Of a stretch of DNA of 64,000 nt, positions 28,619 through 36,452 are shown one piece after another. The DNA is from Pedobacter cryophilus (GTDB lineage: Bacteria > Bacteroidota > Bacteroidia > Sphingobacteriales > Sphingobacteriaceae): assembly GCF_005116455.1 (NCBI RefSeq), contig NZ_SWBP01000003.1, positions 124,012 through 188,011 on the forward strand, given 5' to 3'. The notes under the pieces were generated by a model. The model made no database searches. It was not told the DNA's origin and saw only the letters and a program-made list of their open reading frames with translations. The stretch's first letter is position 1, and every line of letters begins with the position of its first letter. The position numbers were made by a program, and so were the translations under genes.

Positions 28619-28901
28619 AGTTTTTTATAAACTAATTTGATAGATATGTGGTTCAGATACAGCTTCGCTAACTCACTTACATGATTATTTTTTTTTAAAA
28701 ATTTGTTCTTTTTAGCTTTAGAAACCTCTTTTTTATTGTAGAGACTTCTGTTTTCATGTTTTAATCTAGCGCACTTATCTTCCGTCTGTTTGTTAAACAA
28801 ACAGCATCTATCGGGTAAATTATATTTCTATACTGGTACAAATAAGGTTTACCAGTCTGGCTTTTTCACAGGTCTAATGTTTTGAATAATCTTTTTAAAC
28901 T
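28619..28901 (-). promoter_or_regulatory. Leader region between wzc-like and upxY-like genes with palindromes
   Basis: This 283-base gap holds a perfect inverted repeat at 28,786-28,804 (CTGTTTGTT-A-AACAAACAG) and a smaller one further upstream (CTGGTA and TACCAG, 11 bases apart, about 28,839-28,861). An internal leader directly before an UpxY-like gene is where pausing and antitermination would be expected. A 67-codon frame across it has no family resemblance and is not accepted as a gene. Confidence 0.45.
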
Positions 28902-31205
28902 TTAGGAAGCTTCATAAGCATATCCACCGTATCCGTAAGATTTCATGTTTTCTTTCTTAGCATCGTTAAATACAATCATTAAGTTTTTAAGCTTTTTGTT
29001 TTCACAAATATCTTCTAATACACCTAATTGCATTTTTCTGGTAAAATTGTATCTGATTAAGTAAATACTAGCATCAGTATATTGGGCAAGGCTAAACGCA
29101 TCTGATACTAAGCCAACCGGTGAGGTATCTACAATGATGTAATCAAACTTTTTCCTAAGCTCATCAAACATGCTTTTTATTTTTCTACTGTGTAATAAAT
29201 CTGATGGATCATCAGGTAATTTACCACAGCCTATTACAAACATATTTGGTGACACTCCAGAGGGTTTAATTACTTCTGATAAATCCATATTATCATCATC
29301 TAAATAATCAGTTAGGCCTTTTTCATATTTCATGTTGATGCCTTTGATTAAATCGGGTTTGCGTAAATCAAATTCTATGATGATTACTTTTTTATCAACC
29401 ATAGAAAGGGTAACACCTAAGTTTATAGAGAAAAATGTTTTACCCTCTCCTTTGCTTCCTGATGTAACCAATAAAACCTGACTAGGTAAATGGTTATTCA
29501 TTAAACCCAGGTTAGATCTGATGTATCTAAACAATTCTGAAATGGTGGTACGGCTACCTTTTTTAATCACAACTGTATTGTTCTCTTCTTTATGGCTTAA
29601 CTCGCCTAAAATTCTTGTGCCTCCAATCAATTGTACATCATTTACATCTTGCACTTTTGTATTTAACTTATCCTTACCAAAGAATATAAATAATGGTAAA
29701 AGGAAACCTGCAAATAAAGAGCATAAGTAAATTAAAGCTTCTTTTGGCTTAGCCGGATTGGTATTATAAGCTGGTTTATCTACTACCTGAGAAGTTGGAA
29801 TAGTTGCAGATAAAGACAAGGCTGTTTCTTCTCGTTTTTGTAAAAGATATTCATACAAACCAGCCTGCACAGCTTGCGTTCTGTTGCGCTCCATTAAACC
29901 ACGCTCAATAGTAGGAACATTCCTTATTCTAGATTCATATTGATTAGATTTTGATAAGTAATTGTTTCTGGCTAAAGAAAGTCCTCTTCTTACATTTCTT
30001 AGGTTTTCTTTTAGGTTAGATTTTAACGCTACCAATTGATCATCAATATTTACAATAAGTGGATTGCTGCTTTTATTACTACGCAATAAACGTTGCCTGT
30101 CTATTTGCATGTCATTATACCTGTTTATCAGGTTGGTTAAAGTAACATCTCCTATACCAAGTGTGCTAGGTACAATTTCATATTTGCTATCTTCTTGGTT
30201 AAGGTATTCTTCTAAAGATTGTATAACATCTAACTGAATTTGTGATTGAGATAATTCTTGATCATAATTACCTGATGTTTTTAAATTTATCTCAGCATCA
30301 GCATTAAAATTGGTTACTCGGTTGCGTTGTTTGTAATCTTCTACATCTTGTTCTACTACAGATAAATCACTAGAAAGACTTCTTAAACGATCATCAATAA
30401 AGCGAATGGTATTTCTTGCAACTATGTTTTTGGTATCAACATTTCGCCCATTATAATTTTCAATCAATTTATTTAAAATGTCTACCCCTCTTTGCGGTAC
30501 ATTATCTAAAAGACTAATTACAATGGTGTTGGCATCTTTAACAATTGGCAAAATAGTAAGTGATGTTAAGCTATAATATTCTGCCATAGAATATAAATCT
30601 TTAAAAGCTATATCAATAGGCTCAAAATTGGTTTTAAATGCAGGGCCTTTAATTACTTTTATGCTATAACCTGGTCCGGTAATGAGTTGGTCGAATCTGT
30701 AAGTCACTCTTTTTCCATTATTAGTGATAGAAAAAGTATCTTCATTTTTTATAATAAGGTTTAATTTTTGAGCATAGGCCTTATTATTTAAGTTGTAAAT
30801 AACTACTTTAATGGGTAAAGATTGATCATACAATTCTTTATCGTTAATTTTTCCTACCTGGTGATAGCGTGTTTCTAAGGAAAGATCTTTTAAAGTTTTA
30901 TAGATCAAATCTCTTGATCTTAATACTTCCATTTCATTATCAACGGTTCTGGCAGCATGAAACATATCTAAATCGCTAAAAGCTGTTCCTTTTAATAATC
31001 CATCACCTTTAAAATCGTTTTGGATTAATAAAGTGCTGCTTACTTTGTAAAAAGGAGTTGCGTAAGTAATATATGCATAAGCTGCACTTAGGCATAATAC
31101 AATAGCAATTGCAAATACATACCAGTATTTAAGATATTTTAGCAGTGATTCTGTGGTGTCTTCTTTTGTTGAAAAAGACTGATGTTTTTTTGATGGTAAA
31201 GCCAT
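28902..31205 (-). CDS. Wzc-like chain-length determinant with BY-kinase domain
   Basis: A 767-residue inner-membrane protein. The N-terminal Wzz domain starts with a transmembrane helix near residue 32 and is followed by a long coiled-coil periplasmic region. A second transmembrane helix lies near residue 500 (EALIYLCSLFAGFLLPLFIFFG), preceded by a Pro-rich segment. The cytoplasmic kinase has Walker A GSKGEGKTFFSINLG, A' VIIIEFDLRKPD and Walker B YIIVDTSPVGLVSD. The C-terminus KSYGYGGYAYEAS is the Tyr cluster expected to be autophosphorylated. It controls polymer length and export with the Wza-like protein 34 bases upstream. Confidence 0.9.
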   Translation of the reverse strand: MALPSKKHQSFSTKEDTTESLLKYLKYWYVFAIAIVLCLSAAYAYITYATPFYKVSSTLLIQNDFKGDGLLKGTAFSDLDMFHAARTVDNEMEVLRSRDLIYKTLKDLSLETRYHQVGKINDKELYDQSLPIKVVIYNLNNKAYAQKLNLIIKNEDTFSITNNGKRVTYRFDQLITGPGYSIKVIKGPAFKTNFEPIDIAFKDLYSMAEYYSLTSLTILPIVKDANTIVISLLDNVPQRGVDILNKLIENYNGRNVDTKNIVARNTIRFIDDRLRSLSSDLSVVEQDVEDYKQRNRVTNFNADAEINLKTSGNYDQELSQSQIQLDVIQSLEEYLNQEDSKYEIVPSTLGIGDVTLTNLINRYNDMQIDRQRLLRSNKSSNPLIVNIDDQLVALKSNLKENLRNVRRGLSLARNNYLSKSNQYESRIRNVPTIERGLMERNRTQAVQAGLYEYLLQKREETALSLSATIPTSQVVDKPAYNTNPAKPKEALIYLCSLFAGFLLPLFIFFGKDKLNTKVQDVNDVQLIGGTRILGELSHKEENNTVVIKKGSRTTISELFRYIRSNLGLMNNHLPSQVLLVTSGSKGEGKTFFSINLGVTLSMVDKKVIIIEFDLRKPDLIKGINMKYEKGLTDYLDDDNMDLSEVIKPSGVSPNMFVIGCGKLPDDPSDLLHSRKIKSMFDELRKKFDYIIVDTSPVGLVSDAFSLAQYTDASIYLIRYNFTRKMQLGVLEDICENKKLKNLMIVFNDAKKENMKSYGYGGYAYEAS

Positions 31206-31239
31206 GATTTTTTAATTTAATGGTACTTTAATAAAAAAT

Positions 31240-32007
31240 TTAGTTTGATAATAATGCTGTAGATAATACTGCTATTGCAGATATTGTGGCGACTACAAGT
31301 GGCATTAAACGGTTATTTGGGCTGTATTCTATTGATTTAGATTTGTCTGGTTCCACATAGATTACGTCGTTCTGCTTTAGGTAGAAGTAGGGCGAATTAA
31401 GGACATCTCTGTTGTTAAGGTTCATACGTACGATAGTTCGTTTACCATCTATTTCCCTTATGACTAATACATTTTCTCGTTTTCCGTAAACTGTTAAATC
31501 TCCGGCCATGCCTAATGCTTCTAATAAATTAATTTGTTCATTAGGGATGTTAAATGTTGCGGGGTTATTCACTTCACCAATAACGGTGATTCTGAAATTT
31601 TGAAATTGGATGTTAACAATGGGGTTCTTCACATAATTACTTAGTGTTTTAACCATTCGTTGTTGGGCCTGTTCTAAGGTTAAACCTTTTAAAGGAATAA
31701 GACCGGCAACTGGCAAATTGATATTGCCTTCCTTATCTACCCGATAACCGTCTTTCTCAAAATAACCACTTTTGTTAATGTTGTTGGTGTTTGATGAAAA
31801 TAAGATGTTAGACTCGCTACTAAGTGTATTAATGGTTACACTTAATAAATCATTGGTTTGGATTTTTGGCTCTGTATCAGCGATAATTAACTGGTCGTTT
31901 CCAGTTTTGTTAGATAAATCACTAAAATAAACAAGGTTTCTCCTCGGAGCACATGATGAGCTTAATAAAATTAAGCAGAACGAATAAAAAATATAAAATC
32001 TGTTCAT
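31240..32007 (-). CDS. Wza-like polysaccharide export outer-membrane lipoprotein
   Basis: A 255-residue lipoprotein: ILLSSSCAP gives the lipobox with Cys near residue 19. The poly-export domain follows (TNDLLSVTINTLSSES, VDKEGNINLPVAGLIPLKGLTLEQAQQ), then an SLBB-like segment (ITVIGEVNNPATFNIPNEQINLLEALGMAGD). It is shorter than E. coli Wza and ends with a hydrophobic helix, as usual in Bacteroidota. It forms the export pore with the Wzc-like protein and is the first gene of the glycan locus. Confidence 0.88.
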   Translation of the reverse strand: MNRFYIFYSFCLILLSSSCAPRRNLVYFSDLSNKTGNDQLIIADTEPKIQTNDLLSVTINTLSSESNILFSSNTNNINKSGYFEKDGYRVDKEGNINLPVAGLIPLKGLTLEQAQQRMVKTLSNYVKNPIVNIQFQNFRITVIGEVNNPATFNIPNEQINLLEALGMAGDLTVYGKRENVLVIREIDGKRTIVRMNLNNRDVLNSPYFYLKQNDVIYVEPDKSKSIEYSPNNRLMPLVVATISAIAVLSTALLSN

Positions 32008-32523
32008 AAAATTTACTTTTATTTAAAATTAAACAACCTATTATTAAATATTATGATTTAAATGTATAGACTTATCACAAGAAAAATGATAGACTTTAGG
32101 TGGTTGTAAATCGAATTGTGTAATTTTTACAGGTATTTTTACAGGTTTGAGTACTGCATTTCACACATCCCACAAAAAATATTTACCAAAATAAGTTTTC
32201 GATAAAAATTTTTCGTGGTTTCTACACCCAATTACATTTAACTCAAAGTAAATAGATTGTTAAGATGTTTTTCTGAGGGTTATTTCAGTTTGATAAGAAT
32301 ATCATTCTTAATGGTGTACCTAAAGCTATAGAGAAGTACTCATAACATTATTACAAGCCTTTATTAGAAAAAGCAAACCAAAGAAGAAACTAGTATTTTA
32401 TTTATTGGCTTATTTATAAATGATTAAAAACGATGTAATTAGGTACGTATTCAATCCTTAAAAATTAGATTATTTAAATGTTTTTTTATTAAATTTGATA
32501 GAACCTACCCGTTATAATATCTT
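32008..32523. promoter_or_regulatory. Divergent control region of the glycan locus and the PAS kinase
   Basis: This 516-base divergent region is the likely main promoter area of the capsule locus. It contains an exact tandem duplication of ATTTTTACAGGT at 32,123-32,146 and a palindrome TAAGAAT-ATC-ATTCTTA at 32,294-32,310. Before the kinase start there is a TTTG with a TA-rich element 17 bases later, but the spacing to the ATG would leave almost no leader. No gene is seen. Confidence 0.5.
32123..32146 (-). repeat. Exact tandem 12-base direct repeat upstream of the wza-like gene
   Basis: Two adjacent, identical copies of ATTTTTACAGGT (ACCTGTAAAAAT on the coding strand of the glycan locus) lie about 115-140 bases before the wza-like start. 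A 12-base period places the copies close to one helical turn apart, as expected for a regulator binding site. Confidence 0.65.
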
Positions 32524-34176
32524 ATGAATAAAAAAATAGAACTTAGCTTAAGTACATTATGTGAAAATGTATCTATGGGCGTAATTGTAACAAATGATGA
32601 TGGGGTCATTGTTATGGTGAATCGTTTTTTACTCAAGCAATTTGGATATACAGAAGATGAGTTAATTAATACAACTATAGAAAACCTAATTCCCAACAAA
32701 TTTTTAGCTCTCGATCCTAGAGAAGCTAAAACAAACAAACAAAATTTTATTGATGATTATGCTGGACTAGAAATAGAGGTTACTGCCATTAAAAAAGATG
32801 GAACTCAATTTCCTGTAGAAATCTCATTTGATTATTCTAACTCTAATGAAGGCAATTATATTATTGTACTTGTTAATGATATTTCTAAACGTAAAAAAGC
32901 AGAACTGGATTTAATAGAATTAAATGCCGAGCTAGAAAAAAAGATTGAAGAAAGAACTCAATCCATGAGTCAAACTGTTAAAACCCTGGCCAAGTTAATT
33001 GCCGAAACTGAAGTTAAAGACGCAGAAATTAAGAGGGTAAATAGTTTTCTTAAAAACATATTAAACTTTACAGAAGCTATTTTATTTGTAACAGATAGTG
33101 AAGGTATTATTAAAATGTTTAATACTAGTGCAGAAACACACCTAGGTTATAACGCAAATGAAGTGATAGATAAAACTACTCCTATTATATTTTTTGATAA
33201 AGAAGAACTAGAAGAAAGGCAAAAAGAATTAACTAAAGAATTTAAAAAGGAAATAGGTACTGGGTTTTCTACTTTATTTGCCAAAACAGATATGGGACTA
33301 CCAAACGAGTACGAGTTCTCTTTTGTACGTAAAGATGGATCTAAGTTTCCGGTATTACTTACCCTAAACAGAATAGGCGGATGCGGTTCTCATTCATCTA
33401 AAGAAGGTTATATAGGTTTTTGTAAAGATATTTCTAAACGTAAAGAAGCAGAAATTGAAATGAAAAAAGTTCTTGAAAAAGAAAAAGAGCTTAGCGATCT
33501 CCGATTTAAATTTCTTTCCCTGGCCTCTCATGAATTTAGAACCCCGTTAAGTGTTATTCTTTCTTCCGCTTTTATTATTTCTCAATATAAAGAATCCAAA
33601 GATCATGATAAAAGAGAAAAACATGTAAAGCGTATTGTTTCTTCTACAAACTTGCTAAAAGATATTTTAAATGATTTTTTATCAATCAGTAAAATAGAAG
33701 AAGGTAAAATACAAGTACGTAATACCTCATTTAATTTAAAAACTCATATTAAAGAAATTATTAATGAGTTAAATGGTTTGCTTAAAAAAGATCAAATTAT
33801 TATATACAGGCATGAAGGAGATGTAAACCTATTTTTAGATGCAGGTATGCTAAAACATATTGTAATTAATTTACTATCAAACGCTATTAAATTTTCTCAA
33901 GAAGGATCTGCCATTACAATAAGTACAAAAAAACACGATCGTGAATTTACACTTGTGGTTAAAGATAGAGGCGTAGGTATTTCTGACGAAGATAAAGAAC
34001 ATCTTTTCGATCGTTTTTTTAGAGGTTCTAATGCTAGTCAGATACAAGGTACCGGTTTGGGTTTACACATTGTAAGTAAATATGTAGAACAAATGGATGG
34101 TAAATTAGAGTGTAAAAGCAAATTAGGCATAGGTACAAGAATTGAAGTTTCATTCCACGAAATAGATCATCACTAG
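32524..34176 (+). CDS. PAS-PAS sensor histidine kinase
   Basis: A 550-residue kinase with no transmembrane helix, so it senses an internal signal. Two PAS domains are seen: about 8-125 (ENVSMGVIVTNDDGVIVMVN) and about 175-305 (EAILFVTDSEGIIKMFN), each ending in KDISKRK-like PAC sequence. A coiled coil of about 45 residues joins them. The HisKA box SLASHEFRTPLSV has the phospho-accepting His336. The ATPase domain shows the N-box HIVINLLSNAIKFS near 445, DRGVGIS and GTGLGLHIVSKYV near 509. It is divergent from the glycan locus and faces the stress island. The nearest unpaired receiver protein is the REC-CRP regulator at 43,833-44,894, a plausible partner. No haem or FAD ligand could be identified. 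Confidence 0.88.
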   Translation: MNKKIELSLSTLCENVSMGVIVTNDDGVIVMVNRFLLKQFGYTEDELINTTIENLIPNKFLALDPREAKTNKQNFIDDYAGLEIEVTAIKKDGTQFPVEISFDYSNSNEGNYIIVLVNDISKRKKAELDLIELNAELEKKIEERTQSMSQTVKTLAKLIAETEVKDAEIKRVNSFLKNILNFTEAILFVTDSEGIIKMFNTSAETHLGYNANEVIDKTTPIIFFDKEELEERQKELTKEFKKEIGTGFSTLFAKTDMGLPNEYEFSFVRKDGSKFPVLLTLNRIGGCGSHSSKEGYIGFCKDISKRKEAEIEMKKVLEKEKELSDLRFKFLSLASHEFRTPLSVILSSAFIISQYKESKDHDKREKHVKRIVSSTNLLKDILNDFLSISKIEEGKIQVRNTSFNLKTHIKEIINELNGLLKKDQIIIYRHEGDVNLFLDAGMLKHIVINLLSNAIKFSQEGSAITISTKKHDREFTLVVKDRGVGISDEDKEHLFDRFFRGSNASQIQGTGLGLHIVSKYVEQMDGKLECKSKLGIGTRIEVSFHEIDHH

Positions 34177-34227
34177 CGTTTTTTACCGTTTATATTTCTA
34201 ACAAAAAATCATAATCATTTAGTATTC

Positions 34228-34270
34228 TGACAGTAATCAGTAAGCGGAGCATTCGTTTTTCGCATTTTTG
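34228..34270 (+). promoter_or_regulatory. FNR-like box plus -7 element for the small protein gene at 34,294
   Basis: TGACAGTAATCA (34,228-34,239) differs from TGAT-N4-ATCA at one base. Exactly 23 bases later comes CATTTTTG (34,263-34,270), close to the Bacteroidota TAnnTTTG. The same 23-base spacing at the other sites supports this imperfect one. The ATG is 24 bases downstream. Confidence 0.6.
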
Positions 34271-34293
34271 ATAAAAGATATTTTTTGAATAAG

Positions 34294-34596
34294 ATGAGCT
34301 ATTTAACTCTTAATGATGCTGTATTTGATCTTCGTAAACGAGGTTATAGGTTAAACTTTTATTATTATGAAGATAATATTATTTGTTTCCCTTTAGAGTT
34401 GGTAGTGCCTATTGATAACGTTAATATTGATGAGGTACATACTATCCCAGTATCAGATGAAAATGAAAAAAAAAGTGTGCTTTATGCAATTAGCATTAAA
34501 GAAGGACAACATGGGATACTTTTTGATTGTAGCGGCGAGGTGAACCTACAATCAACAGTTGATTCTGAAGATAATCATCACCAAGAAAATCATTAA
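34294..34596 (+). CDS. Small conserved protein of unknown function, paralog of 36,065-36,388
   Basis: A 100-residue acidic soluble protein, taken from the ATG at 34,294; a TTG three codons earlier is unlikely. It shares with its paralog the opening YxxLNxAxxDLRKRGYRLNFxxxxD, then P-L-x-L near residue 30, then IDEVHTIP/IEETHSFP, and the ending S-x-LYAISIKEGQHGILFD. Similar short proteins occur in Bacteroidota and are sometimes labelled as phosphoribosylpyrophosphate synthetase, a label I see no support for. It has an upstream FNR-like promoter like most genes of this island, so it is probably a stasis or low-oxygen protein. Confidence 0.75.
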   Translation: MSYLTLNDAVFDLRKRGYRLNFYYYEDNIICFPLELVVPIDNVNIDEVHTIPVSDENEKKSVLYAISIKEGQHGILFDCSGEVNLQSTVDSEDNHHQENH

Positions 34597-34632
34597 AACA
34601 TTTTATATTTATTAGCAGCCTAAAATTAGATA

Positions 34633-35469
34633 TTAGGTGAAACTGTTTTCTTTGAGCACTAATAAAGGCTTTACGCCACTTAAGGCTAATTTTTTAGTGG
34701 TACTGCTATAAAATAAATCATGAAATAGCCCATGTTTTTTATGAACGGCTATTAAAACATCTACATTTTTTTCTTTCGCAAAATTCTCGATGTTTTCTGC
34801 AATATGGCTACCACTGGTATAATAATATTCGGGATTAATTTCATCTAATAATTGATGTAATTTTTCTTGTGCCAATATGGTTTCAATATCGGCTCTCTCT
34901 TCTTTATGAGGATCAACGTTTAGCACATAAAATTTACTATGAAAAGCCTTAATAAAAGAGATAATAGTATCGGCAGGAATTTGTTCTATATTTTTAAGTT
35001 CGCAGGCATAAGCCACCAATTGTATGGGGTGATAAACTACTTCAGCCGGCACTACTAATAAAGGAAGTGGAAACCTATAAATAAGTACAGAAGTTTGGCT
35101 TCCGTATAATATTTGAGCTGCATTAGAATGCCCTTTGCATCCCATTACGCATAAATCTATTTCTTCTTCTTTACATAAATCTACCGCATCTAATAATGGA
35201 TTACCGTCTGTTACACTCATCATGGTAATTCCGCTAGTTATAAATGGTGTTAATGAAGTTTCTAAGTCATTAAGTTTAGCTAAACTCTCGGCCCTTAATG
35301 TTTCTAAATCTACCGGATAGGGCAAATAACCTTCATCTGTTGGGCTAAACACATAAGAATGATAAAGTACAATTTTTGCGCTTTCAAAAGTACTGGCCAA
35401 CATTAATGCATACCTGGCGGCATTAAATGAGCGGAATGAAAAATCAGTGAAAACAAAAATATTTTTCAT
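34633..35469 (-). CDS. Tandem universal stress protein (two Usp domains)
   Basis: A 278-residue protein of two Usp domains, about 1-140 and 145-278. MKNIFVFTDFSFRSFNAARYAL is a normal Usp start, so the ATG at 35,469 is chosen over an upstream TTG. MGCKGHSNAAQILYGSQTSVLIYRFPLPLLVVP closes the first domain; the second ends FHDLFYSSTTKKLALSGVKPLLVL. The G-2x-G-9x-G(S/T) ATP motif is only partly kept in domain 1 and replaced in domain 2. Tandem Usp proteins act in survival under low energy or oxygen. A TGAT-N4-ATCA site lies 121 bases upstream, shared with the divergent FixH-like gene, though its minus-strand spacing to a -7 box is not the standard one. Confidence 0.87.
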   Translation of the reverse strand: MKNIFVFTDFSFRSFNAARYALMLASTFESAKIVLYHSYVFSPTDEGYLPYPVDLETLRAESLAKLNDLETSLTPFITSGITMMSVTDGNPLLDAVDLCKEEEIDLCVMGCKGHSNAAQILYGSQTSVLIYRFPLPLLVVPAEVVYHPIQLVAYACELKNIEQIPADTIISFIKAFHSKFYVLNVDPHKEERADIETILAQEKLHQLLDEINPEYYYTSGSHIAENIENFAKEKNVDVLIAVHKKHGLFHDLFYSSTTKKLALSGVKPLLVLKENSFT

Positions 35470-35589
35470 AAATAAATTTTTAATCAAATTTCTTAAATCT
35501 TAAACAAAAATGTGCTGAATAATATCAATTACAAAGTTGATCGTGATTTCTAAAAAACTTTAAAATTCAATCATAATCAATCTATGACG

Positions 35590-35632
35590 TGATCTTTATC
35601 AAAATATATATAAAAGCAGATGGTTATTTTTA
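35590..35632 (+). promoter_or_regulatory. FNR-like box plus -7 element for the FixH-like gene (also near the divergent usp gene)
   Basis: TGATCTTTATCA at 35,590-35,601, 23 bases, then TATTTTTA at 35,625-35,632. The start codon is 60 bases further on. The palindrome also lies 121 bases upstream of the minus-strand usp gene and could serve both. Confidence 0.75.
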
Positions 35633-35692
35633 GTTAATAGAACAAGATTGAAAAAGTGAATAATTAAATCACCTTACTTAAATTTAGAAATC

Positions 35693-35917
35693 ATGAACAT
35701 ATTTAAAATGCAATTTTGCCATCCTATAAAAGGAACCATGCACTTAATGGGCGTAGATGCTAAAAATATTCAACACATTTTACCGGTAGATAGCCAAGGA
35801 AAAGATGTAATAGAGGTTCCTTTAGATGGGATTGAAAAAGGACAATGGAAAATTTTACTAGAATGGGAACATGAAGGAAGAGAGTTTGTGTTTAAAAAAG
35901 ATATTACCATTTCTTAA
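35693..35917 (+). CDS. Small FixH-like protein lacking a membrane anchor
   Basis: A 74-residue protein. The C-terminal half, with DGIEKGQWKILLEWEHEGREFVFKKDITIS, looks like the end of the FixH/CcoG-associated periplasmic beta domain, where a GxW-x-L-x-x-W-x-x-x-G-x-x-Y/F pattern is usual. Normal FixH is about 145 residues with an N-terminal transmembrane helix; this one has neither helix nor signal peptide and no ccoN/fixG neighbours. Its promoter belongs to the FNR-like set. Function unknown; it could be a stand-alone copper or protein-binding beta domain. Confidence 0.55.
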   Translation: MNIFKMQFCHPIKGTMHLMGVDAKNIQHILPVDSQGKDVIEVPLDGIEKGQWKILLEWEHEGREFVFKKDITIS

Positions 35918-35997
35918 TTATACTTTTTTTTGACAGTAAATTATGTAATTAATTGATTTTAAGCAGATTATTATCCAACTAAAATCAATAAAATACC

Positions 35998-36040
35998 TGA
36001 TAAAGATCATTTAATTAGACAGTAGGTTTCTACATATTTG
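35998..36040 (+). promoter_or_regulatory. FNR-like box plus -7 element for the small protein gene at 36,065
   Basis: TGATAAAGATCA at 35,998-36,009, 23 bases, then CATATTTG at 36,033-36,040. The ATG at 36,065 lies 24 bases after the -7 box, exactly as for the paralog at 34,294. Confidence 0.75.
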
Positions 36041-36064
36041 TTTAAAACAAACCCTAAAACTATA

Positions 36065-36388
36065 ATGAAAACTTATTCATCTTTAAACACTGCCATTTAT
36101 GATCTAAGAAAAAGAGGTTATAGATTAAATTTTTTTCATCACCAAAATGATTTTTTAATAAGTTTAGCGCTTGGATTAAAAATCCCTTTTAAAGATATTA
36201 TTATTGAAGAAACTCATTCTTTTCCATCAGTACATCAAAAAGGGAGCATGAGCATTTTATATGCCCTTACCACCAAAGACGGAACAAAAGGAATTTTGTA
36301 CGATTTTAAGGAAAACACACAAAGTAAAGATCAACCCATACCTAGCTTTACTATTATGCAAACCCATCATTTACACCTATCAATTTAA
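36065..36388 (+). CDS. Small conserved protein of unknown function, paralog of 34,294-34,596
   Basis: A 107-residue protein starting MKTYSSLNTAIYDLRKRGYR. The ATG at 36,065 is preferred over a TTG nine codons earlier because that TTG lies inside the -7 box. It shares the N-terminal DLRKRGYRLNF, the central IIEETHSFP and the C-terminal SILYALTTKDGTKGILYDF with its paralog 1.5 kb away. Neither has a signal peptide or membrane helix. The shared layout of box, -7 element and leader shows that promoter and gene were duplicated together. It does not match an enzyme family that I recognise. Confidence 0.75.
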   Translation: MKTYSSLNTAIYDLRKRGYRLNFFHHQNDFLISLALGLKIPFKDIIIEETHSFPSVHQKGSMSILYALTTKDGTKGILYDFKENTQSKDQPIPSFTIMQTHHLHLSI

Positions 36389-36415
36389 CATAAACTAAAC
36401 CGAAGGATGAATATT

Positions 36416-36452
36416 TTAGGAGAAGACTAATTATAGTTTTCTCCTAATTTTT
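36416..36452 (+). terminator. Intrinsic terminator between convergent genes
   Basis: TTAGGAGAA (36,416-36,424), a 14-base loop, TTCTCCTAA (36,439-36,447) and then five T. It ends the plus-strand small-protein gene 28 bases after its stop. It abuts the ppsA stop codon, and on the minus strand the tail is only AAAATATT-like, so it is mainly one-directional. Confidence 0.75.

Noticed and set aside
28597-28800. A 67-codon minus-strand frame between the wzc-like and upxY-like genes
   Set aside because: It overlaps the upxY-like gene, is dominated by Lys and Asn codons as expected from AT-rich leader sequence, resembles no family and runs up to the edge of the palindrome. Treated as leader.
32470-32738. 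A minus-strand frame over the start of the PAS kinase
   Set aside because: It covers the kinase N-terminus on the opposite strand and has no domain or promoter support.
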